NCBI GenBank assembly: GCA_963205005.1
Contig: CAUJHW010000070.1
Location: 1 to 64,000 of the forward strand
Origin: Pseudomonadota bacterium
GTDB lineage: Bacteria; Pseudomonadota; Alphaproteobacteria; Caulobacterales; Caulobacteraceae
Length of the DNA stretch: 64,000 nucleotides
Direction of reading: 5' to 3'
Made by a program: the position numbers and the translations under genes. Below are positions 1 through 10,965 of this stretch, piece by piece (positions within the stretch are counted from its first letter, which is position 1; each line of letters begins with the position of its first letter). A model generated the notes under the pieces. The model was not told where the DNA came from and made no database searches. It saw only the letters and a list, made by a program, of their open reading frames with translations.

Positions 1-24
1 CCCCCCCAATTCTTCAACCCCCCG

Positions 25-43
25 CCCCCCCCCCCCCCCCCCC
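25..43. repeat. Poly-C homopolymer tract (19 C) in a C-rich window edge
   Basis: Direct reading of bases 1-43: C7, C6, then C19. Confidence 0.9.
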
Positions 44-317
44 GACGGTCAAGGTGCCCCTGGGGAGGTAGTTCCAGTGGATATTTGTATTGTAGGTTAT
101 TATTATGATTTGGCAACGACCGAATCTCGGGCTCCGGCGACCATGGCCGTATTTCTTCGGCGTCGCTGTACCAGGTTCTCTGACCGAGCCGGCGACAGGG
201 CCAAATCGGCTTGCCTGATTGTTAATATGTGTTACATTATGAGCCACCCGAGACCCGAGCTGGCGACCGTAACGAAAACATAACGTATTCATAAAATCGG
301 CTGGGGAGGCCGACAAT

Positions 318-3050
318 ATGACTTTTAGAAACAATCTTCTGCTGTCCAGCGTTCTTATCGCCACCGCGGCCGTCGGCGGGTCGGCCCACGCCCAGGCCGC
401 CAACGTCATTGAGGAACTGGTCGTCACGGCCGAGAAACGGCAGCAGAGCCTCCAGGACGTGCCGGTGGCCATTTCGGCGTTCACTAGCAAGCAGCGCGAC
501 CTGGTCGGCGTCAACTCGGTCCAGGATCTCACCAACTTCACGCCAGGCTTCACCTATCAGTCGGGCAACGACCGGGCCAGCATGCGTGGCATCGGCCGTC
601 TGACGAACGTGCACGCCGTCGACGGCGCCGTATCGATCTACGTCGATGGCCTGTTCACCACCTCGACCGTGCTGGCCGGCGGCCCGCCGCTGGACGTCGA
701 GCGGGTTGAGATCCTGCGCGGGCCGCAGGGCACGCTCTACGGCCGCAATGCCATCGGCGGCACCGTCAACTTCATCTCCGTGCGCCCGACCAAGGACTTC
801 TACGCCGAGGTCCGCGCGATCGCCGAGAACTACGGGTTCACAAACTTCCAGGCCGCGGTGTCCGGACCCATCGCCGACAATCTGAGATTCCGCGTCTCGG
901 GCTACAAGTTCGACCAGCGGAAGGGCTACTTCAAGAACCTCGCCGGCGGCCCGTCGGAAGGCAGCAAGCGGGACGAGTACCAGGCTCAGTTCCAGCTCGA
1001 AGCAGACCTTGGCGAGAACGCCGAGCTGTGGGTCTCGTACAAGACCCTGGTCTGGCACAACCGCGGCGGTCCCGGCGCGCGCGCCGGCTACCTCAACGAC
1101 CCCTATCAGACCGGCCGCCTCGATCCGAACTTCTCGATCGTCTACAACTCCGCCCACGGCTACACGCCCGAGACCGGCGTCAACGGCATCGTCCCGGGCA
1201 GCCTGCGCCAGTTCGGCAACACGAACATAACCGTGAATCCGGCTTTGGCAGATTCACACGAGTTCAACACGAACACGCCCGAACGTGTCAGGCTGCGGGA
1301 CGTCAATTCGCTGACGGCCAACTTCGTCTACCATTTGCCGAGCATCGACATCAGGTACGTCGGAGGCATTCAAGAGTACAAGTACGACCTCTACGGCGAC
1401 ACCGACGCGACCAACGTCCAGTCGTTCCAGATACCCCTTGCGCCCGGATCGATCTGTGGAACCGTTGGAGCCCTGTTCGCGGCCGGACGCTCGACGGTCA
1501 ACTGCGCACCGTTGACCGTAAACGCGGACAATACATTCCACTATTTCGAATATCCGAAATGGTACAGCCATGAGATCAACATCTCATCGACTACCGATGG
1601 GCCGCTTCAATGGATTGTGGGGGCGTACTACTATAACGAAAAGTACACCGGGACCGGGAGCACCGCCGACTTCTTTCTCAATGGCCCATCCAGCTTGCGC
1701 ACGCCGATCCTGGGCGCTGCGCCCAATCCTCTGGGTATTTGGTCGACCGGCAACTACGACCTGACCACCGAAAGCAAGGCTATGTTCGGCCAGGTGGACT
1801 GGCAGGCGACTGAAACCCTGAAGGTCACGGCCGGCCTGCGCTATACCAAGGACAAGAAGTCCGGGACCGAGTTCCGGCGGATCGTCTGCAATTCGGACGC
1901 CTGCTATCCTGGCCTCTACCCGGCTCTGGGCCTCAGCGCCTTCGGTCCCGGCACGGCGGCGAACTGGGGCAGCCTGCTCGGCAACCTCAACGCCCTGCCG
2001 GCGGTCGGCCAGGCCCTGGGGCTGGGCAACGCGCTCGCCCCCCTCGGCGGCCTTGGCAACGGCGCCATGGACCTGACTGACACGCTCGCGCCGAAGAGTA
2101 CGGCCGGCCCGATCGAAGGGGTGACAAGCCCCTCGGTCTGCACGGCGGGCGTCTGCCGCCAGTACACGATCGGCTCCAACGGCATCGCCAGCCGCCAGCT
2201 CGGCGATACGTCGGACGCCTGGACGGGGACCTTCGGCCTCCAGTGGGAGCCGGACGACGACACCATGGCCTATGCCCGCTACAGCCGCGGCTACAAGGCG
2301 TTCGGCTTCTCGGCCGGTGGGTTCCTGGCCGACCCCAAGGCGGACGAAGAGACTGTCAACTCCTACGAGATCGGCCTGAAGAAGAACGTGGGTTCCACCC
2401 TGCAGGTGAACGCCGCGCTCTTCTATCTCGATTACCGGAACCTGCAGGCGCCGGTCACCGTGCGCGTGGGCCCGACGAACGTCGGTCAGTTCGTCAATAT
2501 CGCCAAGTCGCGGTCCAGCGGCCTGGAGTTCGGCATGATCTGGCAGCCGATCCGGCCAGTACGCCTGACGGTGGACTACGGTTACAATCCGACGAAGATT
2601 CGGAAGAGCATCCCGCTGATCGATACCAATGACAACATCAACACCGGCCCCGTCAGCGTGGTCGGAAACCAGCTACCCCAGGCGCCGAAGCACAAACTGG
2701 CGTTGAACGGCTCCTACACCTTCGAGTTCGAACCAGGCGCCCTCACGCTTGGCGCGACCTATCTCTACCGGTCCGAGGCCTACGCCAACGTGTTCACACG
2801 CGAATACAACAAGGCCCCTTCATGGGATCAAGTGGATCTCCGCGCTTACTGGGCGCCTACCGGCGGCAAGTACACAGTGATCGCCTACGTCAAGAACGTG
2901 TTTGATACCGAGGGCTACCAAGCCGCGCTCGCCGGATCGAGCCGCAACAACAGTCCCACCGTGCCGTCGGACCGGTTCGCCACGGGCTCCCAGGAGGTGG
3001 AACTCACCCCGCCCCGCATCTACGGCATCGAGCTCCAGTACCGCTTCTAA
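318..3050 (+). CDS. TonB-dependent receptor
   Basis: Signal peptide, TonB box-like EELVVTAEKRQQSLQDVPVAISAF, plug motif VERVEILRGPQGTLYGRNAIGGTVNFIS, C-terminal aromatic residue (LQYRF). Confidence 0.95.
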   Translation: MTFRNNLLLSSVLIATAAVGGSAHAQAANVIEELVVTAEKRQQSLQDVPVAISAFTSKQRDLVGVNSVQDLTNFTPGFTYQSGNDRASMRGIGRLTNVHAVDGAVSIYVDGLFTTSTVLAGGPPLDVERVEILRGPQGTLYGRNAIGGTVNFISVRPTKDFYAEVRAIAENYGFTNFQAAVSGPIADNLRFRVSGYKFDQRKGYFKNLAGGPSEGSKRDEYQAQFQLEADLGENAELWVSYKTLVWHNRGGPGARAGYLNDPYQTGRLDPNFSIVYNSAHGYTPETGVNGIVPGSLRQFGNTNITVNPALADSHEFNTNTPERVRLRDVNSLTANFVYHLPSIDIRYVGGIQEYKYDLYGDTDATNVQSFQIPLAPGSICGTVGALFAAGRSTVNCAPLTVNADNTFHYFEYPKWYSHEINISSTTDGPLQWIVGAYYYNEKYTGTGSTADFFLNGPSSLRTPILGAAPNPLGIWSTGNYDLTTESKAMFGQVDWQATETLKVTAGLRYTKDKKSGTEFRRIVCNSDACYPGLYPALGLSAFGPGTAANWGSLLGNLNALPAVGQALGLGNALAPLGGLGNGAMDLTDTLAPKSTAGPIEGVTSPSVCTAGVCRQYTIGSNGIASRQLGDTSDAWTGTFGLQWEPDDDTMAYARYSRGYKAFGFSAGGFLADPKADEETVNSYEIGLKKNVGSTLQVNAALFYLDYRNLQAPVTVRVGPTNVGQFVNIAKSRSSGLEFGMIWQPIRPVRLTVDYGYNPTKIRKSIPLIDTNDNINTGPVSVVGNQLPQAPKHKLALNGSYTFEFEPGALTLGATYLYRSEAYANVFTREYNKAPSWDQVDLRAYWAPTGGKYTVIAYVKNVFDTEGYQAALAGSSRNNSPTVPSDRFATGSQEVELTPPRIYGIELQYRF

Positions 3051-3647
3051 TACGGAACGACCTGGTCGCTTGCCGCTGCTCCACAGCAGGGCGGGCGACC
3101 AGTGCCGCATCAGCCGCCGCGACTGCGCCAAGCGCCGGTCGCGGCCGGCGCAAATTCTGGGCGGCGCCATCGGGCGCATGCGGGAAGGTGCGAGCCATGC
3201 CGCGGGACGACTGTGGGGGCCCGGCCAAAGGACGTCGGGCCGCGCGACCTGATCGCCTGCGGGGAGGCGACTTGGGACGCCACCGCCACCGGCCTGCGGA
3301 ACGTCTTGGACAAGGCCCGTCGCGGGTGCCAATCCAGTACAACCACGTTCAAGCTTTCTAGCTTCCCAAGGCTTGCAGATGTCGTTGTAGAGGATGGCGC
3401 AGAGCGCAGTTGCGACATCATGACCGCACCGTTCAGCTAGGTCGCCAATGAGCGTCGTAGTCTCTGCGGAGGGTGCGATTTCGAGCTGGCACGCGTCACT
3501 GCGAACCGGACCGCCACGTGCGGCTGACGGCCTCCGCGGTGTCGGTGTCATCAGATCAGCTTCGACATTGGCGTTCATCCCAACAAATGCCGCCTACCTA
3601 ACGCAGATTGACGTTCGAACGAGGGATCGGTTGACGGGCCGCACGCG

Positions 3648-4322
3648 TCACGGTGGGTCATCGCGCTCGTTGGCAGAGCCATAGAGCGACGACTTTTCCA
3701 CGCCGGCCAGCACGATCTCGACCAATTCCACGAGGAAGTTGTCCAGTTGCCGCAGCATCCGCGACCGCAGGCGAGCCGGCGTCATGCGCACGTGGTTCGA
3801 GATGGCGCCGACCACCAGATCCATGACGAGGCCGGGGTTCGTCGAGGCGGGGAGCTGTCGACGCCCCACGGCGCGCCGAACGATCGCCCGTCCCTCGGCG
3901 ACCGTCGCCTCCGCGTAGGGTCGCAGAAACTCGAGGACCTCCGGGTGCTCGGCGATGTCTAGAGGAAGGCGCTTGTGCGCGCCGGCATAGGGACCCGTCA
4001 AGGCGCGGGCGACGATCCAGGCCAGGGCCAGAAGATCGGTCCGAATGTCTCCCTGATCGAGGCTTCCTACCCGTAGCCATCGCGCCTCGAACGTCTGGCG
4101 GAGCAGGTCTCCGCGCCGGGGCCAGCGACGATAAAGCGACGCCTTGCCCACGCCCGAAGTTCGCGCCACCGCCTCGAACGTGAAGCCCGCCCAGCCCACG
4201 TCCGCGTAGAGCGCCATCGCCGCATCGAAGACCCTGCCCTCGATCTCCGGGTCGCGAGGTCGCCCGCGGCCTGGCGCGAGCGTGACTTGATCAGCTGAGA
4301 TTTGCTTGCGCACAGCGTCCAA
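3648..4322 (-). CDS. TetR/AcrR family transcriptional regulator
   Basis: N-terminal HTH: IEGRVFDAAMALYADVGWAGFTFEAVARTSGVGKASLYRRWPRRGDLL. Confidence 0.9.
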   Translation of the reverse strand: MDAVRKQISADQVTLAPGRGRPRDPEIEGRVFDAAMALYADVGWAGFTFEAVARTSGVGKASLYRRWPRRGDLLRQTFEARWLRVGSLDQGDIRTDLLALAWIVARALTGPYAGAHKRLPLDIAEHPEVLEFLRPYAEATVAEGRAIVRRAVGRRQLPASTNPGLVMDLVVGAISNHVRMTPARLRSRMLRQLDNFLVELVEIVLAGVEKSSLYGSANERDDPP

Positions 4323-4368
4323 CTGCGATTTTCTGACGACCTCCGTCCTATATTAGAATTCGTAATCG

Positions 4369-5481
4369 ATGCCTACATTCTCCGCGGAAGATCGAACGTC
4401 TGTCAGGGATGGGGTGGCGAGGCTCTTCGCCGAGCGGAGCCCGCTTTCGAGCGTGCGTTCCGCCATGGAAACGGCCACCGGTATTGACGCGGATCTCTGG
4501 CAGGAGCTCGCGGCGATGGGAGTCCTTGGTGTCGCTGTCCCGGAGAGGTTCGGGGGCATCGGCGGCGACGCTGTCCTCATCGAGGCGCTCATGGAAGAAG
4601 TCGGGGCCGCGCTCGTCTGCGGTCCCTTTCTGTCCAGCGCGGTCTTCGCGGCGGCCCTGCTCGAGAACCTGGGCGACGCCGAGATTTCGGCGAAGCTGCT
4701 TCCTCAGATGGCGGCCGGTTCCCTGATCGCCGCTGTGGCCGTTCAAGACGCCGCGGCCGCCGGGACGCAGTCGGGTGTTGCGCCGAAGGCGCGGCAGAAG
4801 GCGTCCGGATGGCGCATCGAGGGGGAAGTCGCCTATGTCATCCATGCGGACGCCGCGCACATCCTACTGGTGGCGGCCGAGACCTCGGAGGGTCTGAGGG
4901 TGTTCCTCGTCGAGGGCAATGCCCACGGCCTGGCGCGATCACCACTCTCGACCTTCGACAAGACGCTCCGGCTGAGCCGACTTCGGTTCGACGCCACGCC
5001 CGCGCGGCGGATTGAGGCGCGCCGCGAAACGACCGAGGCTCTGGCGAACGCACTGGACCTCGTTCGGGTCGCCCTGGCGGGCGAGCAGGCCGGGGGCGCG
5101 CGGCGGGTCCTGGACATCACGGTCGACTACGCCAAGTCCAGAATCCAATTCGGTCGCCCGATCGGCAGCTTCCAGGCGATCAAGCATATGGCGGCGGACC
5201 TTCTCCTCGAGGTCGAGAGCGCCACGTCCGCCGCGCGCGAAGCCGCACGATTGTTGTCGATGGGGTCCGCTTCGGCCGGGGCCGCGGTCAGTCTGGCGGC
5301 CAGCGCCTGTGGCGACGCCTTCGTGAAGGTCACCGCCGACGCGATCCAGATGCACGGGGGCATCGCCTTTACGTGGGATCACGACGCGCACCTCTACCTG
5401 AGGCGCGCTCGCGCGGACGCCCAGCTCTTCGGAACGCCGGCCTTCCATCGAGAGCAGTACCTCAGGGCCATGGGAGCCTGA
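4369..5481 (+). CDS. Acyl-CoA dehydrogenase family protein
   Basis: ACAD features: AVPERFGGIGGDAVLIEALMEEVG, YAKSRIQFGRPIGSFQAIKHMAADLLL, QMHGGIAFTWDHDAHLYLRRA. Confidence 0.93.
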   Translation: MPTFSAEDRTSVRDGVARLFAERSPLSSVRSAMETATGIDADLWQELAAMGVLGVAVPERFGGIGGDAVLIEALMEEVGAALVCGPFLSSAVFAAALLENLGDAEISAKLLPQMAAGSLIAAVAVQDAAAAGTQSGVAPKARQKASGWRIEGEVAYVIHADAAHILLVAAETSEGLRVFLVEGNAHGLARSPLSTFDKTLRLSRLRFDATPARRIEARRETTEALANALDLVRVALAGEQAGGARRVLDITVDYAKSRIQFGRPIGSFQAIKHMAADLLLEVESATSAAREAARLLSMGSASAGAAVSLAASACGDAFVKVTADAIQMHGGIAFTWDHDAHLYLRRARADAQLFGTPAFHREQYLRAMGA

Positions 5482-5483
5482 CG

Positions 5484-6674
5484 ATGACGAGTCAAACACC
5501 TCGCGGGAGCCAGGAGGCGCTGCGCGATGAAGTGCGCGCGTGGTTGCACGCGAACTGGCCCGGCCGGGATCGCGAAGCGCCGCACGGCTGGCTCGCGAAG
5601 GTCGTCGAGGGGCGATGGGCCGTGCCACGGTGGCCTGCCGTCTGGATGGGCCGAGACCTCGATGACGAGCACGCGCGCATCGTCGAATCCGAGTTCGCGG
5701 CCGTCGGCGCCCCCGGCGCGGGACAGGACCGCACGAATCTCTGGGCGAACACGCTGCTGGCGCGCGGGACCGACGCCTTGAAGGAGAAGCTCGTCCTGCC
5801 CCTGCTGCGCGGGGAGGTTGGGATGTGCCTGCTCTATTCCGAACCCGGCGCGGGATCGGACCTCGCCAGCGTGCGTACGAGGGCCGATCGCCAGGGTGAC
5901 CATTTCCGGGTGAACGGCCAAAAGGTCTGGACAAGCTTCGCCGCCACGGCGGACTACGGCATGCTGATCGCGCGGACCGACTGGGATGCGCCCAAGCACA
6001 AGGGGATCGGCTTCTTCTTCCTGCCTATGAAGCAACCGGGCGTGCAGGTGCGCCCGTTGCGTCAGATCACAGGCGAAAGCCAGTTCAACGAGGTGTTCCT
6101 CACCGACGCGGTGTGCCCCCAGGAAAACCTGCTCGGCGAGGCGACCGACGGATGGGGGGTCCTTCAGACCGCGCTCGCCTACGAGCGGTCGGCCATGGGA
6201 GAGGCCGCCCGCGGCCCGAGACGCGGCATGGGCCAGTCCGCACCGGCAGACGACCCCCTGATCGCGCTGGCGCGGGAGGCGGGCGCGATGGAGGACCCGG
6301 TGCTTCGCCAAGAGATCGCCAAGGTGGTGATCCTGAAGCGGTTGAACACCCTCAATGCGACGCGCGCCAAGGCGGACATGCGCCAAGGAACCTCCTCGTC
6401 GCTGATGAGCCTCGGAAAGCTCGCGATGAGCCGGATCCTGCACGAGGAGGCGCGGGTCCGGACACTCATCCTGGGTGCGGAAAGCCTGCTCGACGGTCCG
6501 GATCACCCGCGCGCCGACGATACCAATTTCCTGACGCTCAACGCCTATTTCACGTCGATCGGCGGCGGCACCGACCAGATTCAGCGCAACATCATCGGTG
6601 AACGCGTGCTGGGTCTTCCCAAGGAACCCGAAATCGATCGCGACGTCCCGTTCCGCGCCGTGCGGACAAGTTGA
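5484..6674 (+). CDS. Acyl-CoA dehydrogenase family protein
   Basis: CLLYSEPGAGSDLASVRTRADRQGDHFRVNGQKVWTS and GGGTDQIQRNIIGERVLGLPKEP; start placed at MTSQTPRG. Confidence 0.94.
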   Translation: MTSQTPRGSQEALRDEVRAWLHANWPGRDREAPHGWLAKVVEGRWAVPRWPAVWMGRDLDDEHARIVESEFAAVGAPGAGQDRTNLWANTLLARGTDALKEKLVLPLLRGEVGMCLLYSEPGAGSDLASVRTRADRQGDHFRVNGQKVWTSFAATADYGMLIARTDWDAPKHKGIGFFFLPMKQPGVQVRPLRQITGESQFNEVFLTDAVCPQENLLGEATDGWGVLQTALAYERSAMGEAARGPRRGMGQSAPADDPLIALAREAGAMEDPVLRQEIAKVVILKRLNTLNATRAKADMRQGTSSSLMSLGKLAMSRILHEEARVRTLILGAESLLDGPDHPRADDTNFLTLNAYFTSIGGGTDQIQRNIIGERVLGLPKEPEIDRDVPFRAVRTS

Positions 6675-6700
6675 TCCGATCGCCAGAACAGGAGGCCGGC

Positions 6701-8326
6701 ATGGGTTGGAACTTCGGAGACATACTGGACGCCGTCGAGCCGGTCCTCCCGGCCGACGCCCCGGCGCTGGTCCATGGCGACCGGGTGATCTGCTGGCGGG
6801 AGGCCACGCGCGCCTCAAACAACCTTGCGCAGGCGATCCTGAAGCGAGGGGCCGCGCCCGGCGACAAGCTCGCGATCTATATGCGCAACCGGCCCGAATA
6901 CATGATTGCGCTGGCGGCTGCCTTCAAGGCTCGCCTGACGCACGTGAACGTCAACTACAGATACACCCCCGACGAGGTCTGGTACATCTTCGACAACTCC
7001 GACGCGCAGACCGTGGTCTATGCCTCGGAATTCCGCGACGCCGTTGCGCAGATCCGCCACAAGCTGCCCGGCGTCACGACCTGGATCGAGGTTTCCGAGG
7101 ATGGCAGGACCGCCGAGTTTGCGGAGCCCTTCGAGGCCCTGACCGCGGAGGGCGACGGCGCCCCGCTCTCCATCAAGCGCGCGGGCGATGATCTGCTGTT
7201 CATATACACCGGCGGCACGACGGGGATGCCGAAAGGTGTGATGTGGCCGCATCACGACCTGCGCGAGATCACGCTGCAGGCGGCGCGGAAGCTGGGGCCG
7301 GTCCCGGAAACGCTGGAGGCGCTACGCGAGCATACCCGCAAGGCGGGGCCCGCACCCGCCGCGCTGATCGCGCCGCCCCTGATGCACGGCACCGGCCTTC
7401 TCACGGCCATGGGGGTGCACCTCGCCGGTGGCTGCATCGTTACGCTGACGGGTGAGGCGTTCGACCCGGTGGAAATGCTCGATGCGATCGAGCGCCGACG
7501 CCCGCAGTCGCTCACAATCGTCGGCGACAGCTTCGCGCGCCCCATCCTCGAAGCGTTGGACGCTCAACCCGGTCGCTGGGATGTTTCCTCGGTCGCCGCG
7601 ATCGTGTCCTCCGGCGTCATGTGGAGCCTGGAGGTGAAGCGTGGACTCCTGCGTCACATGCCCCAGGCGGTGCTGAACGACGCCTTCTCGTCCTCGGAAG
7701 CCCTGGGCATGGGGACGTCAGTCATGACCCGCGCGGGCGAGGTCCAGACCGCGAAATTCGCGCTGACCGACCGTTGCCGCGTCTTCGACGAGGACGACCG
7801 CGCCGTCCTCCCGGGATCGGGCGTGCAGGGCGTGGTCGCGCTCGGCCCGCCCAACCCCATCGGCTACTACAAGGACGTGGAGAAGACCGCGCGCACGTTC
7901 AGGGTCATCGACGGCGTACGCTACTCGATGCCCGGCGACTGGTGCCTGGTCGAGGCCGATGGCAGCCTGACACTGCTCGGGCGCGGCAATGCCTGCATCA
8001 ACACCGCCGGGGAGAAGGTCTTCCCCGAGGAGGTCGAAGAAGCCCTGAAAACCCATCCCTCCGTCGCCGATGCCCTGGTCGTGGGCTTGCCGGACCCGAA
8101 GTGGGGTCAAGCCGTGACCGCGGTCATCGAGCTCGCGGCCGGGCAGACGCTCGACGAGGCGGTGGTGCGGGCGCACGTCCGCACGACCCTGGCGGCCTAC
8201 AAGGCCCCAAAGCGGATTTTCGTCGCCGACCGGCCGCTGCGCGTCAGCAATGGCAAGGCGGACTACCCCGCCGCCAAAGCGTGCGCCGAGACCGCTGCCC
8301 TGTCGGCCACGACGCCCCCGCACTGA
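6701..8326 (+). CDS. Acyl-CoA synthetase, AMP-binding family
   Basis: FIYTGGTTGMPKGVMWPHHDL motif, GNACINTAGEKVFPEEVEEALKTHPSVADALVVGLPD. Confidence 0.95.
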   Translation: MGWNFGDILDAVEPVLPADAPALVHGDRVICWREATRASNNLAQAILKRGAAPGDKLAIYMRNRPEYMIALAAAFKARLTHVNVNYRYTPDEVWYIFDNSDAQTVVYASEFRDAVAQIRHKLPGVTTWIEVSEDGRTAEFAEPFEALTAEGDGAPLSIKRAGDDLLFIYTGGTTGMPKGVMWPHHDLREITLQAARKLGPVPETLEALREHTRKAGPAPAALIAPPLMHGTGLLTAMGVHLAGGCIVTLTGEAFDPVEMLDAIERRRPQSLTIVGDSFARPILEALDAQPGRWDVSSVAAIVSSGVMWSLEVKRGLLRHMPQAVLNDAFSSSEALGMGTSVMTRAGEVQTAKFALTDRCRVFDEDDRAVLPGSGVQGVVALGPPNPIGYYKDVEKTARTFRVIDGVRYSMPGDWCLVEADGSLTLLGRGNACINTAGEKVFPEEVEEALKTHPSVADALVVGLPDPKWGQAVTAVIELAAGQTLDEAVVRAHVRTTLAAYKAPKRIFVADRPLRVSNGKADYPAAKACAETAALSATTPPH

Positions 8327-8375
8327 GACTGAAGTCGCTCGCCGGGCGGCGGCCGACACATTCAGGAGGATCGCG

Positions 8376-9665
8376 ATGCCAGATGATACCGAGACGGCCG
8401 GTGCGGGCGAACCGCAATGGAACATTATCCAGACCACCGCTCTGGATCCCGCCGCGCGCGACGACCCGCACAGCCGATTGAAGGCCTTGCGCCAGCGGTG
8501 CCCGGTCATGCGCGACGAGCCGGTCAAGAGCTGGTTCCTGACGCGTTACGCCGACGTCCGGCAAACCGTCAACGATGCGTCCATCTGGCGGGCCTCGAGC
8601 CACGCCGAGGACGGCGCGCTGCTCAAGCGCCCTCCCGAACAGATGCTGGGCCGTCAGGAGAGCATCCTCACCCTCGACAACCCTGACCACGCTCGGGTCA
8701 GACCGCCGCTGGCCCAGGCGTTCTACGGGCGCATCAACCGCATGAAGCTGCGCCTCGAAGAGGTCATCGACGAGGTGATCGACGCACTGCCGAGCGGCCA
8801 GCCCTTCGACCTGATGAGTGACGTGGCCATCCCCGTGCCGATCCTGGTGATCGCCCATGTGCTGGGGGTCGAGCCGGATCGGCGCAGGGAGTTCCGCGAC
8901 TGGTCGGAGGCCGTGATCCTGAGCCTCAACCCGTTCCGCTCTCCTGAGCAGGCCGCTCGCGCCGAATGGGGCTCGGCGCAACTCACGGCCTATTTCACCG
9001 ACCTGATGGCTATGAGGCGGGCGTCGCCCCAGGAAGACCTCATCAGCGACATGGTGAAGCTCCAAGCGGACGGGGCGGCGCTGTCCGACGATGAGGTCCG
9101 CGTGAACCTGTCCGCGCTGTTGGTCGGCGGCAACCTCACCACCACGGACCTGATCGGCAACGGCGTCTGGCTGCTGCTGACCCATCCGGAGGAATGGCGC
9201 AAGCTCACGGCCGACCCGGCGGCGCTCTCGGGTTCCGCGGTCGAGGAGATCCTCCGCTTCGAGGGGCCGGTCGCCATCACCAGCCGCGTCACCGAGGCGC
9301 CCCGCCAGGTCTGCGGGCGCGAAATCCCCGCCGGCCAGTTGCTCATCACCTCGTTGCATGGCGCGAACCGGGACCCCGAGGTGTTCGAGGAACCGGACCA
9401 TTTCGACATCACCCGCAAGCGGGCGCCGCATGTGGCCTTTGGCGGCGGCGCCCATATCTGCATTGGCGCCCCCTTGGCGCGCCTCGAAGCCAAGCGCGCG
9501 CTCCAACGCCTGGCCGAGCGCTTCCCCGCCCTGCGACTGACCCAAACGGATCCGCCGAAATGGCGCACTTTGCCCTTCTTCCGCGGCATCGAATCCCTGA
9601 CGGTGGTGGGCGAGCCCAGTCGGTCCGACTCCGAGGCCGGATCGCGGCTTGACGCCCCCGCGTGA
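8376..9665 (+). CDS. Cytochrome P450
   Basis: Heme loop AFGGGAHICIGAPLARLEAKRAL; EEILRF ExxR-type helix; I-helix LLVGGNLTTTDLIGNG. Confidence 0.95.
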   Translation: MPDDTETAGAGEPQWNIIQTTALDPAARDDPHSRLKALRQRCPVMRDEPVKSWFLTRYADVRQTVNDASIWRASSHAEDGALLKRPPEQMLGRQESILTLDNPDHARVRPPLAQAFYGRINRMKLRLEEVIDEVIDALPSGQPFDLMSDVAIPVPILVIAHVLGVEPDRRREFRDWSEAVILSLNPFRSPEQAARAEWGSAQLTAYFTDLMAMRRASPQEDLISDMVKLQADGAALSDDEVRVNLSALLVGGNLTTTDLIGNGVWLLLTHPEEWRKLTADPAALSGSAVEEILRFEGPVAITSRVTEAPRQVCGREIPAGQLLITSLHGANRDPEVFEEPDHFDITRKRAPHVAFGGGAHICIGAPLARLEAKRALQRLAERFPALRLTQTDPPKWRTLPFFRGIESLTVVGEPSRSDSEAGSRLDAPA

Positions 9666-9746
9666 CCGGACGCCGCATCCGCGTCGGCGCTGCGGATGCC
9701 GGACGACAGAATGGGCGAAGGGCGCCGGCGCAGATGCCGCCTGCGG

Positions 9747-10853
9747 CTAGGCGATCGAGAGACCGTAGAGTTCGACGACGTTGTCGTGGCATATGCGGTC
9801 GCGGGTGGCCGTGGACAGACCTCGGGTGTGTTCTTGGAGAACCGCTTGGGAGTTGGGCCAAGTGGAGTCCGAGTGAGGGAAATCGCTGGCCCACATCCAG
9901 CCGGCGCTCGTTCATCAGCTCCGTGGTGCTGAACGCGACCCAATCGTCCTGAAACGTGATGTAGATGTGCTCCTTGAAATAGTCGCTCGGCATGTGCGCG
10001 AGCGGCGGGGCCTTCATCCAGTAGCGATGGCGCTTGTAGGCGTGATCCATGCGGTACATGTAGTGCGGCGCCCACCCGGCGTCGGCCTCCACGCAGACGA
10101 TCTTCAGCTTAGGATGGCGGTCAAACACGCCGCCGAAGATCAGCGTGCCGATGATGTCCTGATTGCCGCGGATGATGGACAGGAAACTGTTGATCCGCGG
10201 TCCGCGAGGGTTCTGAGCGAGCGACCCCGATTTCGTCGTCAGGATGTGGAACGAGCGCGGCATGTCCAGTCCTCCGCCGTTCGGAAGACGGGCACCCAGA
10301 TCGGGTCGTCATAGTCGGCCTCGCCCGGATCTCCGGGCATCATCACGCCCTTGAACCCCGCGACGTGCGCTTGCCGCAGTTCGTCGACGCCGACCGCTTG
10401 CGTCTTCATCGAGACCTGGGCTAGCCCATAGAGGCGCTGCGGCGCGCTTCCGCACAATACCCTGCCAGCCATCGATTGTAGGCCTCGAAGCAGGCCTTCT
10501 TGAAATCGAAGTCGGGGTGGTTGCAGAGAAGCATCCCGACGGTGGGATAGATCAGCTCGGCCGCAACCCCGTCCAGGTCCTGATCGGCCAGGCGATGTTT
10601 CGGATCCCACCCGCTTCGCCACAGCTCCGCAAACGCACGCCGGCCGTCGTTATGTCCTTCGGGTCCTTGCCGGCCGCCGCGAGGAGCCCGAGGGGAACAG
10701 GGGTCGCCATCCCCTCGATGACGAAGGCGTCGCCGATGTTCGGGAGGCTGTGGATCCGTGGCGCGCCGTCGCGATATGCCGGATCGATGTGATCGACGTA
10801 CCAGTTCGGCGGTCGGTGATATGCGAGTCTGCCGAAATCGGCTTGCGGAGCAT
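9747..10853 (-). pseudogene. Amidohydrolase-family protein, multiply frameshifted
   Basis: Amidohydrolase-like segments in different frames: MLRKPISADSHITD / PPNWYVDHIDPAYRDGAP / AFAELWRSGWDPKHRLADQDLDGVAAELIYPTVGMLLCNHPDFDFKKACFEAYNRWLAGYCAEA / QAHVAGFKGVMMPGDPGEADYDDPIWVPVFRTAED / NSFLSIIRGNQDIIGTLIFGGVFDRHPKLKIVCVEADAGWAPHYMYRMDHAYKRH / WASDFPHSDSTWPNSQ...NVVELYGLSIA*. Confidence 0.85.
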
Positions 10854-10965
10854 GTCCCTATCCTTCCTGAAATCCTAGCTTACCGCCTCATGACTTCACA
10901 GTCAGAACGCCGAGCGGCGGCGGCGTTGCGGGTCGCCGGAGGGGGCGGCGTCGTGCCGCCGCGCC

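Noticed and set aside
2820-3578. Minus-strand ORFs between the TonB receptor and TetR gene
   Set aside because: Low-complexity, overlaps the receptor 3' end, no recognisable domain.
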